From the NCBI GenBank assembly GCA_031271265.1, contig JAISWB010000096.1, positions 39,621 through 103,620 of the forward strand: a DNA stretch of 64,000 nucleotides, read 5' to 3'. The position numbers and the translations under genes are program-made. A model generated the notes under the pieces. The model did not search any database and was not told where the DNA came from. It was given only the letters and a program-made list of their open reading frames with translations. Origin of the DNA: Desulfovibrio sp. (lineage in GTDB: Bacteria; Desulfobacterota; Desulfovibrionia; Desulfovibrionales; Desulfovibrionaceae). Below, piece by piece: positions 52,018 to 59,928 of the stretch. Position 1 is the stretch's first letter. Every line of letters starts with the position of its first letter.

Positions 52018-53241
52018 TCAGGTATCGAACAGCATGGTCAGCACGGTTCCTGCATCGGCTATGGTAGCGCGGATGTCCGATTTTTCGTCCGGGGCGTGGG
52101 CATTGGACGGCAACGTCGCCCATGCGGCTGCGTGCAGTCCGCGGCGGCGCAGGCACAGGGTGAGGGTTTGTCCGCCCGTCCCGCAGAGTTTGCCTTCAAT
52201 GCCCCGGTGTCTGCGCAGGGCGTCCAGCAGTCTGCGCACGACGGGCGCATCGGCGGGCGTTGCCGCCGTTGCCTGTTCGCCGCATATCCGTTCGACTTCC
52301 GCCGTTGCCCCATAGCGGCCGGTCGCCTCTTGCGCCAGGGCGCGGACCTTCGCTTCCACCTCCGCAAGACCCCTGTCCGGCAGGACGCGGCAGTCCAGGT
52401 AAAATACGTCCTTACCCGGCAGGGTGTTGATGTTTTCCACGTTGGCTTCTTTTTTGGTCGGCACGAAGGTGGAGCAGGGCGGGGAGAACAGGGGGTCGAA
52501 GCCGGGAAAGGCGCTTTCCAGGCCGTCCATTGCCTGGATGCAGGCGGCGGCGGCGCGCAGGGAGTTTACGCCGTTCTGCGGTGCGGCGGCGTGGCACTGT
52601 TTGCCGTTGACCGTCACTTTCAGCCACAGCCGGCTTTTTTCCGCCGTTTCCACCATATCGCCTGCGCTGTTGCCGATGTCCGGCACCAGAAACAGATCCC
52701 GAGGGCCGAAGAGTTCCGGCGCACAGTCCAGAACATGCGGCAGCCCGCGGCTCATGCCGGTTTCCTCGTCGGCGACGAAAAGCAGGCCCAGCGACAGGTC
52801 GGGGGTCACCCCGCAGGCGATCAGAGCCTCGGCGGCCAGCAGTGCCGTGACTACGGCCTGCTGGTTGTCCTCCACCCCGCGTCCGTAAACATAATCACCT
52901 TCCACGCGCAGGACGTGGGGCGGGTGTTGCCAAAGCGCCTCGTCTCCCGGCGGGACGATATCCAGATGCGCGATCAGCCGGAGGGTTTGATCGCGTTTTC
53001 CCTGCACGCGGGCCGATATGTTGGGGCGGAAACCGCTGGGGCAACGCGGGTCCGGGCAGTCATGGCGGCGGATCCGTCCGAGCCCGGCGCGCATCATTTC
53101 CAGTTCCAGCCAGTCAGCCCTGTCGGCTTCACCCGGTCCGTTGTTGTCGGGCCCCACGGCCGGCCTGGAGGTCAGCTCGCGTTGCAGGTCGATGACACGT
53201 CCGCGCCGGCCGTCAAGGTAGGCGAGTAAACGGGTCAGCAT
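52018..53241 (-). CDS. M20 family metallopeptidase (ArgE/DapE/ACY1 type)
   Basis: A 407-residue dinuclear zinc hydrolase of acylated amino acids or peptides. Metal ligands appear in LIAHLDIVPPGD (His and Asp), YGRGVEDNQQ (Asp) and FVADEETGMSRG (catalytic Glu pair). The lid domain includes NINTLPGKDVFYLDCRVLPD. The final His ligand is in PSNAHAPDEKS. ATG 53241 starts the domain; the ORF to 53376 overlaps the PxxKW gene. The substrate cannot be told from the sequence. Confidence 0.88.
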   Translation of the reverse strand: MLTRLLAYLDGRRGRVIDLQRELTSRPAVGPDNNGPGEADRADWLELEMMRAGLGRIRRHDCPDPRCPSGFRPNISARVQGKRDQTLRLIAHLDIVPPGDEALWQHPPHVLRVEGDYVYGRGVEDNQQAVVTALLAAEALIACGVTPDLSLGLLFVADEETGMSRGLPHVLDCAPELFGPRDLFLVPDIGNSAGDMVETAEKSRLWLKVTVNGKQCHAAAPQNGVNSLRAAAACIQAMDGLESAFPGFDPLFSPPCSTFVPTKKEANVENINTLPGKDVFYLDCRVLPDRGLAEVEAKVRALAQEATGRYGATAEVERICGEQATAATPADAPVVRRLLDALRRHRGIEGKLCGTGGQTLTLCLRRRGLHAAAWATLPSNAHAPDEKSDIRATIADAGTVLTMLFDT

Positions 53242-53264
53242 GCGGAGGCCGGACGGAGGAATGT

Positions 53265-53543
53265 TTACCGTCCGCCCTTGGCGGCGCGCTTGGAGGCCTT
53301 GAGCGGGTTCACCTTGGCTTGGGCAGCCGCGGCAACGCGGGTATGCGTGGAAAAGTTGCAGGGCCCCATTGACCATTTGGCCGCGGGCTGCGGGTAGCTC
53401 GAACAGTACCGGGCGTCTTCAAAGTCGCGGATACGGGAGCATCCGTCGCATTGTTCCGTTACCGGCTGGAAGAGTGCGCCGTTGTACAGCATACCTTCCC
53501 GGGTCATGCTCGCTCCGGGGAAGCTTCGGGTTTCTTTGCTCAT
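53265..53543 (-). CDS. PxxKW family cysteine-rich protein
   Basis: A 92-residue protein. Cysteines appear in EQCDGCSRI and RYCSSYPQPAAKWSMGPCNF, which contains the PxxKW signature of a small family known mostly from Desulfovibrio-type bacteria. The Lys-rich tail follows. ATG 53543 is preceded by ACCATAGAGGAATTTC from an R1 leader. It probably binds zinc or another metal; the function is unknown. Confidence 0.85.
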   Translation of the reverse strand: MSKETRSFPGASMTREGMLYNGALFQPVTEQCDGCSRIRDFEDARYCSSYPQPAAKWSMGPCNFSTHTRVAAAAQAKVNPLKASKRAAKGGR

Positions 53544-53548
53544 CTGAA

Positions 53549-53720
53549 ATTCCTCTATGGTCTGAAGTCTCTCCTTTTAAGGAGAGGCGCACTCGGTGCC
53601 CGGCAGAGCCGGGCATACCTTTCGGCCGCCTCTCCCTTCAAGGAGGGGTAAATTCACAGGGAGCCCATCCGCCGGGGCCGAGCCTGCGTACGGAGGGCGA
53701 GGGCTGCGGATTGCAACAGC
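53549..53720. repeat. R1 dispersed repeat, near full length
   Basis: TCCTCTATGGTCTGAAG, CTCCTTTTAAGGAG, GCCCGGCAGAGCCGGGC, CTCCCTTCAAGGAGG, CATCCGCCGGGGCCGAG and GGGCTGCGGATTG occur in the same order as in the 7077 copy. The remaining gap bases to 53828 show nothing else recognised. Confidence 0.7.
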
Positions 53721-53828
53721 ACCGGCAACGCATGTAACCGAGTCCGGGCAAAAGTCAAGGTCTTTTTGCGCGGTCGCGGGGCCGCGCCGGGGCCGGACAT
53801 AGCCCGGCCGGTAAGCGGCAAAATGTTC

Positions 53829-55610
53829 TCACTGTTGCAATGTTTCCGGCAATGCGCATCTGGAAGAGCGCGGCCCGGCGAACAGCACGCGCCCTTTTTC
53901 CAGGCGCAGTTCATGCGTGAAAAGGTCCGCCCGGTCACCGTGGTGGGAAACGCAGATCAGGGTGACGCCGTGTTGCGCGAGTTCGTGCAGATTGTCGAAA
54001 AAAAGCGCCCGGCCCTCCGCGTCCAGCCCGGAGCAGGGTTCGTCCAGCAGCAGCACGGGCGGCGATGCGGCCAGCGCCCTGGCCAGCATAACCCTGCGCG
54101 CATTGCCTGTGGACAGGGAATACAGGGGAGCGTCCGCAGCGTGAAGCACGCCCATGCCTTCCAACCGGAAGCGGGCGCGTTTGCGCTCGTCACGACGGAT
54201 TTCCCCGTAAAGGCCGATGCTTCCGCGCAGACCGGAAATCACCGTCTCTTCGGCAGTCAGATCGTAGGCGTACAGATCCTGAAACTGGTCGGAAACATAG
54301 CCGACGTTCCTGCGCAGTTCCTCCAGACCGGGGCGTTTACCTCCCCACCACGACACGCTGCTCCCCAGCGCGGCCTGCTCATCACCGTAAAGCAGGCGCA
54401 GCAGGGTACTCTTGCCCGACCCGTTGGGGCCGGAAAGCAGCCATTGTTCACCCGGCAGCACGGTCCAGTGTATGTCGTGCAGGACTTTGCAGCCTTCGAT
54501 GAACACGTTTACCTGTTCCAGGCGCAGCAACGGCGCGCGGCGGGCTGCCCAAGCCCCGGTCCCGGCAAAGGAGCAGGGGGGAGTGCTGCGGGGAGTATTC
54601 GGGGCGGCAGGCGGCGTATTGTCCTCCCGTCCGGCAGGAGCGCAGTTGAAGCAGACCACGTCCGGCGGAGGGTTGTCTTCCCGTACGGACGCTGCCGCGC
54701 ATTCCAGGGCAGATTTTTCTTCGCTTACGGCCGATGTCGCGGCGTGTTCCGGGGAAAGGTCGGCCTGCCGCACAGCCGATGTCGCTGTGTGTTCCGGATA
54801 ACGGATATCTTCCGGCAGGGCCGGCGCGTCCGCACATTGCGGAGAAAGAACATCTTTCGTCAGGGCCGGCGTGTCCGCTCCGGCAGCGCATCGTGTGACG
54901 CGGCCGTTCCGCACCAGCAGCATTTCCCGCATGAAAGGCGGGATGTCCTCGTTTCTGTGGGCGCTTGCGATGAGCGTGCAGCGTCCGGCGGCGAGTTCCA
55001 GACCGCGCGCTGCGGCGCGCCGCGCTTCCGCGTCCAGGCCGTCGAGAGGCTCGTCCAGAAGGAGCAGCCGGGGACGGCCCATAAGCGCCCGCAAGATGAG
55101 GCAGAGACGGAGCTTGCCCCGGCTCATGGCAGGCAGACGGAGGGAAAGGATATCCGCGGCACCCGCGGCTTCGGCCAGTTCCAAGGCGCGCTCGTCGCGC
55201 CCGGACGGTGCCGTGCCGTAAAGCGTCAGGGCGTTGTCCAGACCGGAGAGCATGATCTCCCGGCCCGTCACCGGCGCGCCCAGCCTGACCAGACGGCGCT
55301 GTTGCGCAGGCGAAACCAGGCGCGCGTATTCGCGCGCCGTCAGCGGTGAAGAGTCGGCAACCCCTTCAAAGTACCAGTATATTTTCCCCGGCCGCGCGCG
55401 CTCCGGCAGATTCTGCGCAGGCCGCAGGTCGCCGTGCAGCAGGGAGAGCAAGGTGGATTTTCCCGAACCGTTTGCCCCGACCAAGGCCAGATGTTCCCCG
55501 AAACGCAGGTCCAGCGAAAGCTCGTTAAAGACAAGGTTGCGGCGGAAGCCGGCATACACCCTTTCCAGGCGGACCATAAGCGGCGCGGGTGAGGAGAAAC
55601 GGTCACGCAT
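53829..55610 (-). CDS. ModF-like double ABC ATPase
   Basis: A 593-residue soluble protein with two ATPase cassettes: Walker A GANGSGKSTLLSLL and GPNGSGKSTLLRLL, Walker B RLLLLDEPLDGLD and VLLLDEPCSGLD. Signatures are degenerate (LPAMSRGKLRLCLILRAL and LYSLSTGNARRVMLARAL), the second matching the STG form in ModF/PhrA. The inter-domain linker (about 250-360) is a tandem array of 15-residue units such as ADAPALPEDIRYPEH and TATSAVRQADLSPEH. ATG 55610 overlaps the PHP stop (TGATG). ModF-type proteins are linked to molybdate transport or DNA repair; the role here is open. Confidence 0.8.
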   Translation of the reverse strand: MRDRFSSPAPLMVRLERVYAGFRRNLVFNELSLDLRFGEHLALVGANGSGKSTLLSLLHGDLRPAQNLPERARPGKIYWYFEGVADSSPLTAREYARLVSPAQQRRLVRLGAPVTGREIMLSGLDNALTLYGTAPSGRDERALELAEAAGAADILSLRLPAMSRGKLRLCLILRALMGRPRLLLLDEPLDGLDAEARRAAARGLELAAGRCTLIASAHRNEDIPPFMREMLLVRNGRVTRCAAGADTPALTKDVLSPQCADAPALPEDIRYPEHTATSAVRQADLSPEHAATSAVSEEKSALECAAASVREDNPPPDVVCFNCAPAGREDNTPPAAPNTPRSTPPCSFAGTGAWAARRAPLLRLEQVNVFIEGCKVLHDIHWTVLPGEQWLLSGPNGSGKSTLLRLLYGDEQAALGSSVSWWGGKRPGLEELRRNVGYVSDQFQDLYAYDLTAEETVISGLRGSIGLYGEIRRDERKRARFRLEGMGVLHAADAPLYSLSTGNARRVMLARALAASPPVLLLDEPCSGLDAEGRALFFDNLHELAQHGVTLICVSHHGDRADLFTHELRLEKGRVLFAGPRSSRCALPETLQQ

Positions 55611-56641
55611 CAGGGCGAAGGAACGCTGAACGGCATACGGCGCGCTTGTCCGCCGCGTGTGGGTATGCAACTGTAGGTGTAGCCGAAGGAGGCGGCATAG
55701 CGGGCCAGTTCCGCAAAGGCAAAAGCAGGCGTATCGACGCAGTGGGCATCGGAGGCGAACGCGATGTCCAGACCGAGTTCCGTCGCAACGGTCATGATGC
55801 GCGGACCGGGGTAGATTTCGCGGCACGGTTTGCGCAGGCCCGCCGACGACACTTCAAGCAGCATGCCGGCGTCGCGCACGGCTGTCAGGGCGCGGCGCAG
55901 CAGGGACACCGCTTCATCGGTGTCCAGCCAGAGCTTGAAATCCTCTATGCTGAATATCTTGATGAGGTCCGGGTGGGCCGCGATATGGAACAGCCCGCTT
56001 TCGCACATGGCGGTCAGATCGTCATAGTAGCGGGCATAGGCGCCGAAACGTTCCCGTCGGGAAAGCCGATCCCAGTCGGCACGGTCGGCATCGAAACCCC
56101 AGGTGCCTTGAAAATGCAGGCCGCCGATCACGTAATCAAAGTCCCGGCCGCACAGAAAATCACGCGTGTACGCTTCGTACCCGCGCAGGTAATCGGCCTC
56201 TATGCCGGACAATACCTCAATGCCGCGCGCGGCACCGCGCCGGGCGATTTCCCGCACTTCGCGCAGGTAATCGGGCAGCCCGCGCACAAGTTTTTCCCGG
56301 TAATCGGACGGGTAGACAAAGCCGTCCGGACGCGGGGAATGCTCGGAAAAACCTATGACCGCAAGCCCCTTGGAGCGCGCCGACAGGTACATGCTCTCGA
56401 CGTCGGCCGTGCCGTGCGAACAGCTGGTGTGCATGTGCAGGTCGACGACAACGGGAGATGCAGGGAAGCACTGATTAAGGGGGCTCCGCCCCAAACTCCG
56501 CCGGGGCCCCGTCCAGTCGTCCTTGCGCCCGTTCAGGCCGGCTCCTGCCGGGGGAAATGATTTCCCGCGGGCCCCCTCATTCGGCAAGGCAGAAGGCAAA
56601 AGACACCTCGTGACGACACTGTTTGTTACAAGGTAACGCAC
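55610..56641 (-). CDS. PHP-fold histidinol-phosphatase-like protein, 5' end altered by an R2 repeat
   Basis: About 280 residues of a PHP metallohydrolase domain: VVDLHMHTSCSHGTADVESM, GFSEHSPRPDGF, GIEADYLRGYE, VIGGLHFQ, HIAAHPDLIKIF and IAFASDAHCVD, giving the metal-binding His and Asp set of the HisJ/K class. The first 60 codons of the ORF (GTG 56641) lie inside an R2 repeat and look non-native (GKSFPPAGAGLNGRKDDWTG). No good start or Shine-Dalgarno is visible close to the domain, so the true start is unknown. It may dephosphorylate histidinol phosphate or another sugar phosphate. Confidence 0.78.
   Translation of the reverse strand: MRYLVTNSVVTRCLLPSALPNEGARGKSFPPAGAGLNGRKDDWTGPRRSLGRSPLNQCFPASPVVVDLHMHTSCSHGTADVESMYLSARSKGLAVIGFSEHSPRPDGFVYPSDYREKLVRGLPDYLREVREIARRGAARGIEVLSGIEADYLRGYEAYTRDFLCGRDFDYVIGGLHFQGTWGFDADRADWDRLSRRERFGAYARYYDDLTAMCESGLFHIAAHPDLIKIFSIEDFKLWLDTDEAVSLLRRALTAVRDAGMLLEVSSAGLRKPCREIYPGPRIMTVATELGLDIAFASDAHCVDTPAFAFAELARYAASFGYTYSCIPTRGGQARRMPFSVPSP
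56465..56600. repeat. R2 GC-rich repeat at the 5' end of the PHP gene
   Basis: GGGGGCTCCGCCCCAAACTC followed by CCGCCGGGG and CCTGCCGGGGGAAATGATTT matches the R2 block at 24140-24240 and contains strong inverted repeats. It is read as codons in the PHP ORF. Confidence 0.6.
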
Positions 56642-56687
56642 AAATTTTTGCCTGCACTCCTAATGGGGGGTGCAGAGGGAATCATCA

Positions 56688-56762
56688 GCCTTACGCCTGC
56701 TCAGGCTGACCCTGCCGGGTCCAGGGCGGAGCCCCGGCCGCCGGAGGCATAAAAATAAAGCA
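56688..56762. repeat. R2 repeat downstream of the comFB-like gene
   Basis: CAGCCTTACGCCTGCTCAGG with matching GCTG, then GTCCAGGGCGGAGCCCCGGC and GGCATAAAAATAAAGC. It shares the core hairpin and a final (C)ATAAAAATAAA-like end with the 24140 copy. It may act as a terminator for the mla-comFB transcript. Confidence 0.5.
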
Positions 56763-56772
56763 TTACGCTGTA

Positions 56773-57051
56773 CTAGGGGTTGTTCAGAACCAGACGCAAC
56801 GCCTCGCGGACGGCCTCGTCCACGGCGTTTTTGCGCACGGGCTCGCGCAGCACGATGGTGCCGCGCTGGGTGTAGCGCGGCGGAAGCAGATTCAGGGCCA
56901 TGGCGTAGATATCCCGAATCAGGTCGCCGTGGGGATCGCTCAATGCCTGAATATCTTCGTTTGCCGCCATGCTTTTCAGTACACGTTGTTCGTTGCGGTT
57001 GCGCACGGCATACAGATCCGTGCCCGATAATATATAGTTTTCGCGCTTCAT
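56773..57051 (-). CDS. ComFB-like late competence family protein
   Basis: A 92-residue protein. The block DLIRDIYAMALNLLPPRYTQ and then NAVDEAVREALRLVL match the ComFB family core (DI-A-ALN-LPP-Y). The paired cysteines found in some members are absent. ATG 57051 is preceded by CATAAAGGAATTTCC, the short R1 leader. In cyanobacteria ComFB proteins bind cyclic di-GMP, which is notable here, but whether this member does is not known. Confidence 0.75.
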   Translation of the reverse strand: MKRENYILSGTDLYAVRNRNEQRVLKSMAANEDIQALSDPHGDLIRDIYAMALNLLPPRYTQRGTIVLREPVRKNAVDEAVREALRLVLNNP

Positions 57052-57078
57052 CGGAAATTCCTTTATGCCCGCTCCGCA

Positions 57079-57903
57079 TTATTGCCGGATTTTGGCCCGC
57101 CTGTTCTGCACATAGGCATCCCGGACGGACGCATACGGATCGACTGCGCCCAGCTTGAGTTGATCGTACATATCAAGAATCTGATCCAGGTTGTTGACGA
57201 CCTCAAGTGCCGACAGGCCCAGGCCGAGTTGCCACGGATCGTCGATCCAGGTGGTGGGGCTGAGCAGGTAGTCGCCGCCCAGACCGACAGTGTCGCGCAG
57301 TGTTTTCGGTCCCAGCAGCGGCCAGACAAGGTACAGCCCCTCGCCTATTCCCCATACGCCCATGGTCTGTCCGGTATCTTCGTCGCTGACGGGCACGACC
57401 GTTTCCAGTTTTTCGGCCGGGTTGAACAGTCCGCCGAGGCCGGCGGTGGTGTTGAATATGAAACGCGACATTTCCACGCCGGCCGCCAGCGGTTTGCCCT
57501 GCAACAGGTTGTTTGTGAAACGCACCGGGAAATTCAGGTTGTAGAAGAAGTTGGAAATGCCCTTGCGCATGAATTCCGGTGTGACAAAAGTATAGCCCGC
57601 GGACAGGGGCCGGGCCGCATGCTCCAGAATCACGTCGTTGATCACGAAAAAAGCACGGTTCACAGGCTCCAGGGGGTCGGCGATGATCCGCCCGACCTGG
57701 TCAGCATAGGCGTCGTCTTCGTCCAGGGAAGGCAGATGGTCGCTGCCGGCAACGCGCCCGCCTTCCCCGGACGTCTCGTAGGTGTCCTGGTCCGGCGCCA
57801 GCAGCTTCGCCCCGAAGGGAAACTCCGCAGCGCAGGCGTCCCGGCCGGGAACAGGCAACAGGAGCAACAGGGATACGGCGACAATAATTTTGAGCATCGA
57901 CAT
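57079..57903 (-). CDS. mlaA: MlaA/VacJ outer-membrane lipid-asymmetry protein
   Basis: A 274-residue protein with a signal peptide (IVAVSLLLLLPVPG). The MlaA domain has DPLEPVNRAFFVINDVI, NFFYNLNFPVRFTNNLLQGK, RFIFNTTAGLGGLFNPAEKL, MGVWGIGEGLYLVWPLLGP and TLRDTVGLGGDYLL. It removes misplaced phospholipids from the outer leaflet and hands them to MlaC. The cysteine context (GRDAC) is not a standard lipobox, so lipidation is doubtful. ATG 57903 overlaps the mlaC stop (TGATG). Confidence 0.92.
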   Translation of the reverse strand: MSMLKIIVAVSLLLLLPVPGRDACAAEFPFGAKLLAPDQDTYETSGEGGRVAGSDHLPSLDEDDAYADQVGRIIADPLEPVNRAFFVINDVILEHAARPLSAGYTFVTPEFMRKGISNFFYNLNFPVRFTNNLLQGKPLAAGVEMSRFIFNTTAGLGGLFNPAEKLETVVPVSDEDTGQTMGVWGIGEGLYLVWPLLGPKTLRDTVGLGGDYLLSPTTWIDDPWQLGLGLSALEVVNNLDQILDMYDQLKLGAVDPYASVRDAYVQNRRAKIRQ

Positions 57904-58526
57904 CAGCTCCCTGTTTTGCCGGCCGCGATTTCTTCGGTCTTTTGCCGGATCATGCGGACCAGCGTGTCGACATCGTCTTTGTCCAGAATCGACTGAAACT
58001 GCGAACGGTAATTTTGCACCAGGCTGACGCCTTCAATGATGACGTCGTATATCAGCCAGCGGTCGGCCTTCAGCATGCGGTAAGCCACCGGGACGGCTTT
58101 ACCGTCGCTTTCCACAACAGTCTGTATTTCCACCTTGTCGCCCTTGGTGCTCGCCGTTTCCCCGGTGTAGGTAATCTTTTCACCGTCGTAGCCGTCCATG
58201 CTGTGCAGGTAGCGCGCCCGCAAAAGGTCTTCAAAGGCTGTCTTGAACTGTGCTTTCTGCTCCGGAGTGAAGCTTTTCCATTTCGGACCCACCGTGCGCA
58301 TGGAAAGTTCGTCGAAGCTGAAGAGCTGCTTGATGATTCTTTCAATGTTCGCAAGTACGGGTTGACGGGTAGCCGGATCGCGCATTGCGGGCTTTTTCAG
58401 TTCCGTCAGAACCTGGTTGATCGTGTTTTCCAAGGCGTCGCGCGCTTCGGAGGCGGCGGCGGGGGCGGCAAAGAGGCAGGTCAGGCACAGCACCGCGGCC
58501 GCAATGACAGTGAAACGAGGCATCAT
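57903..58526 (-). CDS. mlaC: Periplasmic phospholipid carrier MlaC
   Basis: A 207-residue protein with a signal peptide (FTVIAAAVLCLTCLFAAPAA). The MlaC/Ttg2D core includes LFSFDELSMRTVGPKWKSFT, FEDLLRARYLHSMDGYDGEK and ADRWLIYDVIIEGVSLVQNY. It ferries lipid between MlaA and the MlaFED complex. The start overlaps the mlaD stop, with GGAGG upstream. Confidence 0.93.
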   Translation of the reverse strand: MMPRFTVIAAAVLCLTCLFAAPAAASEARDALENTINQVLTELKKPAMRDPATRQPVLANIERIIKQLFSFDELSMRTVGPKWKSFTPEQKAQFKTAFEDLLRARYLHSMDGYDGEKITYTGETASTKGDKVEIQTVVESDGKAVPVAYRMLKADRWLIYDVIIEGVSLVQNYRSQFQSILDKDDVDTLVRMIRQKTEEIAAGKTGS

Positions 58527-58969
58527 TTTACACCTCCGAAAACATATTTGCTGATCAGGGCTTCAAGGTCCACCGCGGATTCGGTTTCCGTCACCTCACC
58601 GCCGGGCTGCAGCGCGACGGAAGAGCCGCCGGGCGAGATGCTGACGAATTTGTCGCCTATCAGCCCGCTGGTTTTTACGGATGCTATGGAGTCGTCGCTC
58701 AGTTCAATGCCTTTGTCAATCAACAGCGAAACCGAAGCCCCGTAGTTTTTGTTCAGGCTGATCCCGGCGACCCTGCCCACGCGCACGCCGGCGATTTCAA
58801 CTGCCGCACCGGGCTTGAGCCCGGCGACGGAACTGAAGCCCGCGGTCAGCGTGTAGCCGTCGTTGCCGAATACCTCCATTTTTCCGAGCTTTACCGTCAT
58901 GTAGGTCAGGCAGAGCAGACCGACGAACATGAACAAGCCTACTGAAAATTCACGCGAGTATTTGTTCAC
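58523..58969 (-). CDS. mlaD: MCE-domain protein MlaD
   Basis: A 148-residue protein with one N-terminal membrane helix (FSVGLFMFVGLLCLTYMTV) and a single MCE domain (LTAGFSSVAGLKPGAAVEIA, GVRVGRVAGISL). The segment VKTSGLIGDKFVSISPGGSS is a hallmark. It forms the hexameric lipid channel of the complex. The start codon is GTG 58969. Confidence 0.93.
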   Translation of the reverse strand: MNKYSREFSVGLFMFVGLLCLTYMTVKLGKMEVFGNDGYTLTAGFSSVAGLKPGAAVEIAGVRVGRVAGISLNKNYGASVSLLIDKGIELSDDSIASVKTSGLIGDKFVSISPGGSSVALQPGGEVTETESAVDLEALISKYVFGGVK

Positions 58970-59100
58970 CGGGCCTTCCTCCGGGCTGTGCCGTCACAAG
59001 AGGCACAACGCTTTGCAATCATTGAATATCGTAAGTTACATGGGGCGCCGCCCTTACAAGGCTGGGGCCGCCTGCCGCGCAAGTTTACTGAATACCGTGT

Positions 59101-59925
59101 CTAAAAACCGAGGGCCTCATGCATGAGCCTGCGTGTTTCTTCGGCCAGTTGCAGGCGCGGGTCGTCGGCCTGCCCGGCCTGCGGGGGCGAACGGTCCATA
59201 AAGCTGCGCAGGTAGGGATCGTCCGCGTTTGCCAGCCCTTCAAGGCTGCCCGCATAGGCGATGCCGCCGTTGTGCAGGACAACCACGATGTCGGCTATGT
59301 TTTTGACCGAGGCCATGTCGTGGCTGACCGACACGATGGTCATGTTCGTAAAACGCGTCTTCATGTCCAGCAGCAGTTCGTCCATCTGCGCCGCGCTGAT
59401 GGGGTCGAGGCCGGAGGTCGGCTCGTCGCAGAGCAGCAGGGGGGGGTCGGTGACCAGAGCGCGGGCCAGGCCGGCGCGTTTTTTCATGCCGCCGGACAAT
59501 TCCGAGGGATAATAGTCGGCAAAATCGGCCAACCCCACCAGGGCCAGCTTGTGCAGAACGATTTCCCGGACTGCGGCCGGGAGAAGCCTCGTGTGTTCTG
59601 TGAGCGGCAACGCCGTGTTTTCCGCCACCGTAAGCTGTCCGAGCAGTGCGCCGTCCTGAAAAAGCACGCCCATGCGCCTGCGCGCCGCGCGCAGCTCCTT
59701 GTCCGGAAGGGAGAAAAGGTCGTTGCCGCCGAGCAGTATCCGGCCGCGCAGGGGTTTTGCCAGCCCTATGATATGGCGCAACATGGTGGTCTTGCCCCCG
59801 CCGGAACCGCCGAGGACCGCGCTGATGCGCCCGCCCGGAAAAACCACGGAAATATCGTCCAGGATGACGGTATCGCCGTACCCCATGCCGACGCTTTGAA
59901 ATTCTATGTCCCAGGGCCGTTCCAT
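59101..59925 (-). CDS. mlaF: Lipid-transport ATPase MlaF
   Basis: A 274-residue ABC ATPase: Walker A LGGSGGGKTTMLRHI, signature LSGGMKKRAGLARAL, Walker B LLLCDEPTSGLDPI and H-loop VSVSHDMASV. It powers phospholipid movement through MlaE-MlaD. The start is three bases after the mlaE stop. A 131-base gap, unusual in this otherwise overlapping operon, separates it from mlaD; I see no gene in that gap. Confidence 0.93.
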   Translation of the reverse strand: MERPWDIEFQSVGMGYGDTVILDDISVVFPGGRISAVLGGSGGGKTTMLRHIIGLAKPLRGRILLGGNDLFSLPDKELRAARRRMGVLFQDGALLGQLTVAENTALPLTEHTRLLPAAVREIVLHKLALVGLADFADYYPSELSGGMKKRAGLARALVTDPPLLLCDEPTSGLDPISAAQMDELLLDMKTRFTNMTIVSVSHDMASVKNIADIVVVLHNGGIAYAGSLEGLANADDPYLRSFMDRSPPQAGQADDPRLQLAEETRRLMHEALGF

Positions 59926-59928
59926 GAT

